A stretch of 33,064 bases of DNA from an uncultured Bacilli bacterium (GTDB lineage: Bacteria; Bacillota_I; Bacilli_A; RF39; UBA660), in contig CAKOYD010000011.1 of NCBI GenBank assembly GCA_934130545.1, forward strand, positions 1-33,064, given 5' to 3'. The stretch's first letter is position 1; every line of letters begins with the position of its first letter. Made by a program: the position numbers and the translations under genes. The notes under the pieces were generated by a model. That model had not been told where the DNA came from, searched no databases, and saw nothing but the letters and a program-made list of their open reading frames with translations. Shown here piece after piece: positions 21,440 to 28,031 of the stretch.

Positions 21440-23163
21440 TGTTTCACTCCCTTTAACTTCATAATTTCATCAAGAATTTTTGCTTTTTCCATTATATTTA
21501 TTTCTTCTTTTAATTTTACTTCTAATTTTTCTATTTTATTTTTAACAATATATTCATTAATTACTTTAATATAATCATTTATTTCTTCATCAACTTTTAT
21601 TTCCGGTAAATCACTATTTATTATTTCCACAAATGTATTATTTATTTCTTCTTTATCGTGAATATAACTTAGAAAATCCGCTATTGTAAATATTCCATAA
21701 TTATCATAATAATAATACATTTCTGTTACTAATAGTCTAATAGTGTTATCAGGAAAATATGGTACTTTGGTGCGAACATAATTAAGTATGTCTTCATTTC
21801 TAGCCATATAATATACTATATTTCTTTGTGCTTGTCCATACCTATTATAAGTTTTTTTAACTTTTGGGGGTATTTTCAAATTAATAGTCTTTCTTTCTTG
21901 ATAATATAGTTCATATTTTTCTTTTAAATTATCATAAGATATATTATATTCTGTGGATAATCTTTTTAGAGTAAGTTCAACTAATACTTTATCTTTAGTA
22001 TTAATTAGTTCTTTTATCGACATATCAATATATTTAGATATATCAGATACATCGGACATATTCTTACCTTGTTTATATTTACCCATTAAATATTCAATAA
22101 CACTTAGAGGATTCTTTACTTTTTCAAGAAAGGCTTCTTTTCCTCTTTTAATAATATATTCATCAGGATCTTTTTCTTCTAGTCTAATAACTTTTGGTTC
22201 GATATCATGTTTCTTTAATAATTCAATAGCGGATGCAGTAGCCATATCACCAGCCTCATCGCCATCGAAGCATAATATTATATTATCACTTAGTTTTCTT
22301 AGTAGTAAGATATGGTTATCTGTTAAGGCTGTTCCCATCGTGGCAACACAGTTATTTACCCCAGCCATAGAGGCTCTTATAACATCCATGAATCCTTCCA
22401 TAACAATTATATAATCACTCTTTTTTAAGTTTTCCTTAGCATTATGATAATTATATAAGAGATTACCTTTTTTAAATAGCTCTGTTTCTTTTGTGTTTAT
22501 ATATTTACTTTTATCTTTAGTATTATATATTCTACCACTAAATCCTACAACATTACCACTTAAGTCATATAAAGGAAACATTACTCTATTGGTAAATAAA
22601 TCATGTCCTGTTTCATTAGATAATCCTATATCGATTAGTTTATTAAGACTATATTGTTTTTGAATAAGATAATCTGTTAATGATAAACGAGGAATAGATA
22701 AGCCAATACCAAATTTTTTAATAGTTTCTTTATCTAGTTTTCTTTTGTCAATAAGAAACTCCATAGCACTAACACCTAGTGAGGTATTTAGATTGTTTTG
22801 GTAAAACTTATTGGCTATATTATATATTTCTAGATATGTGCTTTCACTATTGTTGATATGACTTTTTTTAGTACCACTGATGTTGTAGCCTAATTTTTCT
22901 CCAAGTAATTTAACAGCATCATAGAAGTCAATATGTTCATAGTCAGCAACAAAGTTAAAGACATTGCCAGAAGCTCCACAAGAGAAGCATCGATATATTT
23001 GTTTTTCTGCCGATACTGACATACTAGGAGAATGGTCATCGTGGAATGGACAGACACCAAAATAATTTTTTCCTCTTTTATCTAAATGAACATAATTAGA
23101 GATAATATCAACAATGTTTGTTTTATTTCTTATTTCATTGATAAGTTCATTGGTAATATGCAT
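21436..23163 (-). CDS. dnaG: DNA primase
   Basis: The 575-aa primase makes RNA primers at the replication fork. The N-terminal CHC2 zinc ribbon is seen as CPFHDDHSPSMSV and CFSCGASGN (about 38-68). The catalytic core contains the TOPRIM motifs VMEGFMDV near 258-265 and LCFDGDEAGDMA near 301-312. The C-terminal helicase-binding region (about 440-575) is present but diverged. It heads the dnaG-rpoD-trmK operon; rpsU is absent. TTGGAGGG precedes the start, and between it and the real ATG lies a start-stop pair ATGTAG. Confidence 0.97.
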   Translation of the reverse strand: MHITNELINEIRNKTNIVDIISNYVHLDKRGKNYFGVCPFHDDHSPSMSVSAEKQIYRCFSCGASGNVFNFVADYEHIDFYDAVKLLGEKLGYNISGTKKSHINNSESTYLEIYNIANKFYQNNLNTSLGVSAMEFLIDKRKLDKETIKKFGIGLSIPRLSLTDYLIQKQYSLNKLIDIGLSNETGHDLFTNRVMFPLYDLSGNVVGFSGRIYNTKDKSKYINTKETELFKKGNLLYNYHNAKENLKKSDYIIVMEGFMDVIRASMAGVNNCVATMGTALTDNHILLLRKLSDNIILCFDGDEAGDMATASAIELLKKHDIEPKVIRLEEKDPDEYIIKRGKEAFLEKVKNPLSVIEYLMGKYKQGKNMSDVSDISKYIDMSIKELINTKDKVLVELTLKRLSTEYNISYDNLKEKYELYYQERKTINLKIPPKVKKTYNRYGQAQRNIVYYMARNEDILNYVRTKVPYFPDNTIRLLVTEMYYYYDNYGIFTIADFLSYIHDKEEINNTFVEIINSDLPEIKVDEEINDYIKVINEYIVKNKIEKLEVKLKEEINIMEKAKILDEIMKLKGVKQ

Positions 23164-23177
23164 ACTACATGGCCCTC

Positions 23178-23220
23178 CAATTATAATATTCCGTGTTTTT
23201 TTGTAATTTACTTCTTTTTT
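23178..23220 (-). promoter_or_regulatory. dnaG operon promoter, copy 1 of a shared two-box element
   Basis: On the minus strand a box complementary to 23206-23220 (AAAAAAGAAGTAAAT) is followed after 12 bases by CGGAATATTATAATTG (23178-23193), which contains TATAAT at 23180-23185. No canonical TTGACA is present at the -35 position. Both boxes recur, with a 13-base gap, upstream of the gene at 32078-32950. Confidence 0.65.
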
Positions 23221-23255
23221 TTGATATTTTTTTTAATTTTACACAAATTTTACGG

Positions 23256-24281
23256 TTATTTGATAAACATAGCATCGCCAAAAGAGAAGAAATGGTACTT
23301 TTCTTTAACAGCTTCTTGGTAAGCATTAAGGATAATTTCTTTCGTACTTAGGGCTGATACTAGCATAATTAAAGTTGATTTTGGTAAGTGAAAATTAGTT
23401 ATTAAAGCATCGATGGCCTTAAATTCATAACCGGGATAGATAAAGATATCAGTCCACCCACTACATTCACAAAATTCTTGGTATTTACTTGCTATGGTTT
23501 CTAAGACTCTTGTTGATGTTGTGCCAACGCTAATGATTCTTTGACCATTTTTCTTGGCTTCGTTTAAAGTATCGGCGGTTTCTTTGTTCATAACATAATA
23601 CTCGCTATGCATTTTATGTTTTGTGACATCTTCAACATTGACTGGGCGGAATGTTCCTAAACCAACGTGCAATGTTACATAGCATATTTTTACACCTTTG
23701 TCCGCTATTTCTTTTAGTAATTCTTTAGTAAAGTGTAGGCCGGCAGTAGGTGCTGCGGCAGAGCCAACGTTTTTAGCATATACTGTTTGATAACGATCTT
23801 TATCTTCTAGTTTCTCTTTAATATATGGTGGTAATGGCATAGTGCCTAGTTTATCTAGTATTTCATATAATACTCCAGTATAAACTAATCTTAATACTCT
23901 TATGCCCTCTTCTTTTTCTTCTAGACATACTGCGGTTAATAAGCCATCACCAAAAGATATTTCTGTTCCTACTTTTACTCTTTTAGCAGGTTTTACTAGA
24001 CATTCCCAATCGTTATTTTCAATATTTTTTAAAAGTAATATTTCAATGTGGGCTTCAGTATCTTTTTTGATGCCAAATAATCTAGCAGGTATTACTTTAG
24101 TATCATTAAGTACTAAGATATCACCTTTTTCTAAATAGTTAATTATGTTATGAAATACTTCGTGTTTTATTGCACCGGTTTTCTTATCTAGAACCATTAA
24201 TCTTGAAGTATCTCTTTTCTCGATAGGTACTTGAGCGATTAATTCCTCTGGCAAATAATAATCAAAGTCATCTGTTCTCAT
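23256..24281 (-). CDS. queA: tRNA preQ1(34) S-adenosylmethionine ribosyltransferase-isomerase
   Basis: The product is 341 aa from the ATG at 24281, which has GGGGAG seven bases upstream; a TTG at 24296 would overlap that site. QueA transfers the ribosyl part of SAM to preQ1 in the tRNA anticodon, giving epoxyqueuosine. Motifs include the N-terminal DDFDYYLPEELIAQ, RLFG near 64, a substrate region with AAPTAGLHFT near 176-185, VTLHVGLGTFRPV near 202-214, and SVGTTSTRVLE near 257-267. No other queuosine genes are in the window. TATAAT at 24308-24313, with a weak -35, gives it its own promoter. Confidence 0.96.
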   Translation of the reverse strand: MRTDDFDYYLPEELIAQVPIEKRDTSRLMVLDKKTGAIKHEVFHNIINYLEKGDILVLNDTKVIPARLFGIKKDTEAHIEILLLKNIENNDWECLVKPAKRVKVGTEISFGDGLLTAVCLEEKEEGIRVLRLVYTGVLYEILDKLGTMPLPPYIKEKLEDKDRYQTVYAKNVGSAAAPTAGLHFTKELLKEIADKGVKICYVTLHVGLGTFRPVNVEDVTKHKMHSEYYVMNKETADTLNEAKKNGQRIISVGTTSTRVLETIASKYQEFCECSGWTDIFIYPGYEFKAIDALITNFHLPKSTLIMLVSALSTKEIILNAYQEAVKEKYHFFSFGDAMFIK

Positions 24282-24363
24282 TTTAACACTCCCCAAACTA
24301 AATAGTATTATACCATATTTATTTACTTTTGGTTAATTTTTTTGTCATTATTTGTTGGATATG

Positions 24364-24391
24364 AAAAAACTCTATGAAGTTTTTCATAGAG
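24364..24391 (-). terminator. Strong intrinsic terminator upstream of queA
   Basis: A perfect 9-bp stem pairs CTCTATGAA (24370-24378) with TTCATAGAG (24383-24391) around a four-base loop. It is followed by TTTTTT on the minus strand. It ends a transcript that is not queA and for which no clear gene is visible. Confidence 0.85.
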
Positions 24392-24480
24392 ATCTGATAA
24401 CGACTCAAGGCTTCGAAAGTTTCTGGAGTACCAATCAATATAGATTGATACCACATCTGCTTCATATCGTCAATGCTTTT
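24364..24480 (-). ncRNA. Candidate structured RNA ending at the terminator
   Basis: In the gene-poor stretch 24282-24640 the 90 bases before the terminator are visibly less AT-rich than their surroundings and can pair locally. TCAAT-CTAT-ATTGA lies inside a GTA/TAC pair, and ACTC...GAGT encloses CTT-TCG-AAG. Upstream, TTGACG with a 17-base gap to TATCAA could be a promoter. No known class (preQ1, T-box, SAM, 6S, SRP, tmRNA) is recognised. An alternative is a decayed coding sequence: one frame gives about 48 residues starting MKQMWYQSILIG, with codon use unlike the neighbours. Confidence 0.3.
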
Positions 24481-24557
24481 TTAGATATTTTATGCATATT
24501 AAAGCACGCTATATAAGGTATCTTTCTAATTTAGCATTTTATACTTTCAGCCTCATT
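24462..24557 (-). pseudogene. Possible relic of an IS256-type transposase C-terminus
   Basis: One minus-strand frame reads YNNEAESIKC, a stop, then IRKIPYIACFNMHKISKKAL and TI before another stop. The NEAESI...IRK...ISKK pattern resembles the conserved TNAIESLN..(I/F)RK......ISKKW stretch near the C-terminus of mutator-type (IS256) transposases. The match is short, broken by stops, and made from memory. No inverted repeats or target duplications were found. Confidence 0.2.
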
Positions 24558-24640
24558 GTTATATATAACATAATTAATTTAGCCTGTCTATAAAATTAAC
24601 TAAATAAATCTACATTTTTTACTAATCTTTACAATAATTT

Positions 24641-25525
24641 TTAAAATTCCAACTCCACTATTAAGTATCCCTGAGAATACTTAGCAGTTATTTTGCCGCC
24701 ATTAATATTTACTAATTGTTTGGCAATAGATAATCCTATTCCTGATGTATTACTACCGTTTTCAATAGTATAATATCTATCAAACATTTTATTTACTGTG
24801 GTATTATCTAGTACATGAGATTTATTTTTTATAATTATTTTACCATTATCTAATAGAGTTATTTTTATATCTTCATCAGTATATTTAATTGTATTAGAAA
24901 TAATATTTTCTAAAATGCGAATAGCCATGTTTTTATCTATTTTTCGATATATTCTTTTAGTTGTTATATTTATTTCTGGTGTAAGATTCTTTTTCTTTAT
25001 TAGAGCATAGTATGATAAGATGGTATCTTCTAAAATATCGTTTATACATACTTTTTCTTTTTTTAATTTATCTTTTAAATCTAAGCTTTTTGAATAATCG
25101 TATAGTTGTTCAGTCAGAATTGCAAGATCTTCAGACTTGTTTTCTATTATTTTTAAATATTCAACTATTTTCTTTTTACTTTTTTCTTTTTTTATTAAGT
25201 CAATATAACCTTTTATAGCGGTTAGTGGAGTTCTTAAATCGTGTGATATATTAGTTATTGATTCTTGCAATTCTTTATTACCATTTTTATAACTAAGTTC
25301 TAACTTTCTTATTTTTCTTAGGCTAGAATTTAGGTTAGTTGTTAATCTATTCAACCTTTTATTACTAGTGGAAATAGTAATTAATTTATTAGTATCATTG
25401 TTTAGAATTATATCTAGGTTATCTTCTATTTCTTTTATTGAGATATTAATACCGATGATATAGTAAATTAAAAAGATTATAATGAGTACTAATGATATTA
25501 TAAGAAAAATAATATATATACTCAT
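24641..25525 (-). CDS. Sensor histidine kinase of the ABC module
   Basis: The product is 294 aa from the ATG at 25525 (AAAGGA ten bases upstream); a TTG at 25564 would overlap the permease gene. It has one N-terminal hydrophobic segment (about 2-25), a linker helix, then a HisKA domain with phospho-acceptor His 95 in ISHDLRTPLTAIKGYI. The ATPase domain has ENIISNTIKYTD (N box), a shortened D/F region and SGIGLSIAKQL (G2 box). The sensor part is minimal, with almost no extracytoplasmic loop, so the stimulus may be read in the membrane or through the adjoining transporter. It is last in the ABC-permease-kinase operon and presumably pairs with the regulator at 27281-27940. Confidence 0.92.
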   Translation of the reverse strand: MSIYIIFLIISLVLIIIFLIYYIIGINISIKEIEDNLDIILNNDTNKLITISTSNKRLNRLTTNLNSSLRKIRKLELSYKNGNKELQESITNISHDLRTPLTAIKGYIDLIKKEKSKKKIVEYLKIIENKSEDLAILTEQLYDYSKSLDLKDKLKKEKVCINDILEDTILSYYALIKKKNLTPEINITTKRIYRKIDKNMAIRILENIISNTIKYTDEDIKITLLDNGKIIIKNKSHVLDNTTVNKMFDRYYTIENGSNTSGIGLSIAKQLVNINGGKITAKYSQGYLIVELEF

Positions 25526-25541
25526 TACAATCAAATCCTTT

Positions 25542-26294
25542 CTAATTAAGTTCTTTTTTATCAAACAGTATTATACCATAAAAGTTAAATATTATTATAA
25601 GTGCGATTGAATATATTAAGAAATCACCATAATTATTTGTTAAATCGTTTATTTGAATTGCTTGGCCATAGGGAATTAGTTTTAATATACATTCATAAAG
25701 TGTTTTATAGATTCCTGTAGAACTAGATAGTTTACTTAAAAGACCGGTTGTTATTATTATTGACCAAATGACTACTACTAAAGAAATTGTACCTGATGAT
25801 TTTCCAGTACATATCATTGATATAAATGTAAATATTGCTGAAAAACTAATGTTTAAGAAGATAGAATTTATTAATAAGTCGATAAACTTATTAGTTGGTA
25901 TAGTGATACTATATTTAAGTATTAGACTAGTAATTACTATAGTTATGATATAGATAGCACTGTATATAAAGCTTACTATTATATTTACTAATAAATTTGA
26001 TAGATAAATACTTAGTCTGGAGTGGCCTACTATAATTTTATTTTTGATTGTTCCATCTGTGAAATCATTACCGGTAAATATACTAATAAATATGGGCATG
26101 ATTATCCAATTCCATGGTAAGAAACTAAAGAATACTTCTCCTAATTCATTTTCACAATTTACGCACGTTTTAGGATTAAGGCCATTATTATTTATGTACA
26201 TATAGATACCTAGAAGGCCAATTATTATAAATAAGGTCCAAAAACAACGACTTTTTTTAAGGCGATAGAAGTTGGCATTTAATAGTTTATTCAT
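25542..26294 (-). CDS. ABC-2 permease (BcrB-like)
   Basis: The 250-aa integral membrane protein has about six hydrophobic helices (roughly 15-33, 60-77, 100-125, 130-160, 165-195, 220-242). The N-terminus NANFYRLKKSRCFW is typical of bacitracin/lantibiotic-type permeases, where a short cytoplasmic start precedes the first helix. A short loop contains TCVNC. It overlaps the ATPase gene by eight bases and forms the transporter with it. The substrate is unknown; peptide antibiotics are the usual targets of this arrangement. Confidence 0.9.
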   Translation of the reverse strand: MNKLLNANFYRLKKSRCFWTLFIIIGLLGIYMYINNNGLNPKTCVNCENELGEVFFSFLPWNWIIMPIFISIFTGNDFTDGTIKNKIIVGHSRLSIYLSNLLVNIIVSFIYSAIYIITIVITSLILKYSITIPTNKFIDLLINSIFLNISFSAIFTFISMICTGKSSGTISLVVVIWSIIITTGLLSKLSSSTGIYKTLYECILKLIPYGQAIQINDLTNNYGDFLIYSIALIIIFNFYGIILFDKKELN

Positions 26295-27198
26295 TATTGT
26301 GCCCTCCTATTAAATTCATATAGTAATTTTCTAGGGTTTCTTCATGTTCGGTAATACTTTCAACGATGCAGTTTGTTTTAGATAGTTTTATGACAATATC
26401 TGATAAGTTTATCTTGTCATAAATATAGATAGTATTATTATTAATTACTTCATATGATATATTATTTAATTCTAAATATCTTACTAAATCTTTTGCTTTA
26501 TTTACTTTTACCTCTATCCTTTTACGCATACTTTTTGCTAAATCGTTAGCACTTATTTCTTTTACAATTTTACCATTGTGAACAAAACCATAATAAGTAG
26601 CAATCTTTGATAATTCATCAAGATAATGACTTAAAATTAAGATAGTTATTCCATTATTGTTTAGTTTTAATAGTAATTCTCTAATGTCAATAATTCCTTC
26701 AGGATCTAGTCCATTTATTGGTTCATCTAAAATTAGAAAGTCAGGATTAGAGCATAAAGAAATGGCTATTCCAAGTCTTTGACGCATTCCTAGTGAAAAA
26801 TATCTAGCTAGTTTTTTTTCAGTATTGTTTAATCCGACTAGTTCTAATATTTTATCTACTTCTTCATCGATTGGTCGGCCAATTATTTTATATTGCTCTA
26901 TTAAATTATCTTTAGCGGATAAGTTTGAGTATATAGCCGAAGACTCAATAATGGCACTAATTCTATTTCTTTCTTTTAAAACCATTTTATTATTATAAGC
27001 AATATTATAGATAGAGTATGTTCCACTTGTTGGTCTTTGCAAGCCGGTTATGATTCTTATTAATGTTGTTTTACCTGCACCATTCTTACCAATAAGTCCG
27101 TAAATAGCATTTTTAGGAATATGCATATTAATATCTGTCAATACTTGAAATTTGCCATACTTTTTTGTTAGATTATTAGTTTCTAATATATATTCCAT
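26287..27198 (-). CDS. ABC transporter ATPase (BcrA-like)
   Basis: The 303-aa ATPase has Walker A GKNGAGKTT (about 37-45), Q-loop region, signature FSLGMRQRL near 133-141 (a common variant of LSGGQ in this family), Walker B DFLILDEP near 154-161, the D-loop NGLD and the switch His in LSHYLDEL near 194. The C-terminal 85 residues are the family-typical tail. It is the first gene of an operon with permease and kinase, preceded by GAAAGGAG and by four regulator-type direct repeats at 27239-27279. It probably exports or detaches a peptide antibiotic. Confidence 0.93.
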   Translation of the reverse strand: MEYILETNNLTKKYGKFQVLTDINMHIPKNAIYGLIGKNGAGKTTLIRIITGLQRPTSGTYSIYNIAYNNKMVLKERNRISAIIESSAIYSNLSAKDNLIEQYKIIGRPIDEEVDKILELVGLNNTEKKLARYFSLGMRQRLGIAISLCSNPDFLILDEPINGLDPEGIIDIRELLLKLNNNGITILILSHYLDELSKIATYYGFVHNGKIVKEISANDLAKSMRKRIEVKVNKAKDLVRYLELNNISYEVINNNTIYIYDKINLSDIVIKLSKTNCIVESITEHEETLENYYMNLIGGHNNE

Positions 27199-27238
27199 TC
27201 TATATTTCTCCTTTCTATATATATAATAACAATAAATA

Positions 27239-27279
27239 GTTAAGATAATAGTTAAGAAAAGGTTAAGATTTGGTTAAGA
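27239..27279 (-). promoter_or_regulatory. Four phased direct repeats, likely response-regulator sites
   Basis: TCTTAAC (minus strand) occurs four times, at 27273-27279, 27262-27268, 27251-27257 and 27239-27245, with periods of 11, 11 and 12 bases. OmpR/PhoB-family regulators bind direct repeats with about 11-bp period, and PhoP boxes in Bacillus are TTAACA-type repeats with this spacing. The array fills the gap between the regulator gene stop and the ABC ATPase promoter region (TTATAT-like -10 about ten bases downstream). It is therefore placed to activate ABC-permease-kinase. Confidence 0.7.
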
Positions 27280-27280
27280 T

Positions 27281-27940
27281 TTATTCTATAGATAGTTTAT
27301 AGCCAATTCCCCAAACAGATTCTATATATTTGATATTAGTATACTTAGAGATTTTTTTATTTAAATTACTTATATGTACTTTTAAGGAGTTCTCATCACA
27401 ATCTGATGTATCAATATAGATTAGATTTAATAATTTACTTTTAGATATTACTTCTTTTTGATAAATCATTAATTGTTTTAAGATGGCATATTCTGTTTTA
27501 GTTAGATTTACTTTGTTTTTGTTTATATATAATGTTCGTTTGTCATCTAATAAGTGTAATTCTTTATATATTAATTCATTGTTAATATTTTTACTTGGTC
27601 GTAGTCTTATTTTTATTCGTGCTAATAATTCGTCATTATTGAATGGTTTAGTTATATAATCTTCAGCGCCATTTAATAGATTACTTACTTTATCTTCAAT
27701 AGCTGTTTTAGCACTTATAATGATAATTGGAATGTGGTTATATTTTTTTATAATTTCTTCACCATTAATTCCTGGTAGCATTAAATCTAAAAGAATTAGA
27801 CTAACACTTTCACGTTCTAATAAGATAAGGGCTTCTGTACCAGAATAAGCATCAATAACTGAATATCCTTCATTTAATAAAAGTTCTTTAATTAAATTAT
27901 GAATAGTAATGTCGTCTTCTACTAATAATATTTTTTTCAT
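27281..27940 (-). CDS. OmpR-family response regulator
   Basis: The product is 219 aa from the ATG at 27940, which fits the family start MKKILLVEDD; a longer frame to 27973 adds 11 residues with no support. The receiver domain (1-115) has acidic pair Glu 8/Asp 9-10, phospho-acceptor Asp 52 in LLDLMLPG, and Lys in the KPF motif near 105. The C-terminal winged helix (about 125-219) has LTKTEYAILKQL, the recognition helix region with NSLKVHISNLNKKI, and VWGIGYKL. It should activate the neighbouring ABC-kinase operon through the repeats at 27239-27279. It has a separate short transcript upstream of them. Confidence 0.94.
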   Translation of the reverse strand: MKKILLVEDDITIHNLIKELLLNEGYSVIDAYSGTEALILLERESVSLILLDLMLPGINGEEIIKKYNHIPIIIISAKTAIEDKVSNLLNGAEDYITKPFNNDELLARIKIRLRPSKNINNELIYKELHLLDDKRTLYINKNKVNLTKTEYAILKQLMIYQKEVISKSKLLNLIYIDTSDCDENSLKVHISNLNKKISKYTNIKYIESVWGIGYKLSIE

Positions 27941-28001
27941 GTAATCACTCACTTTATATCTACATTGTATCATTTTTTATTTAATAATTATATATGATTT
28001 T

Positions 28002-28031
28002 AAAAAATAGCATTCTTTCGAACACTATTTT
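28002..28031 (-). terminator. Terminator of alaS
   Basis: AAAATAG (28004-28010) and CTATTTT (28025-28031), with further inner pairs TTC/GAA closing a GAAA loop, form a stem that leads into TTTTTT on the minus strand. It overlaps the alaS stop codon. Confidence 0.85.

Noticed and set aside
21953..22414. Plus-strand 153-codon frame opposite dnaG
   Set aside because: Shadow of the primase coding sequence, which has complete motifs; no ribosome binding site.
24282..24480. preQ1 riboswitch ahead of queA
   Set aside because: Expected by gene function, but the short preQ1-I hairpin with its A-rich tail and a CTA-type core is not seen, and queA has a promoter downstream of the terminator.
27239..27279. 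CRISPR-like repeat array
   Set aside because: The repeated unit is only seven bases with four- or five-base gaps, and it sits in a promoter. It fits regulator binding sites. No CRISPR array or cas gene was seen anywhere in the window.
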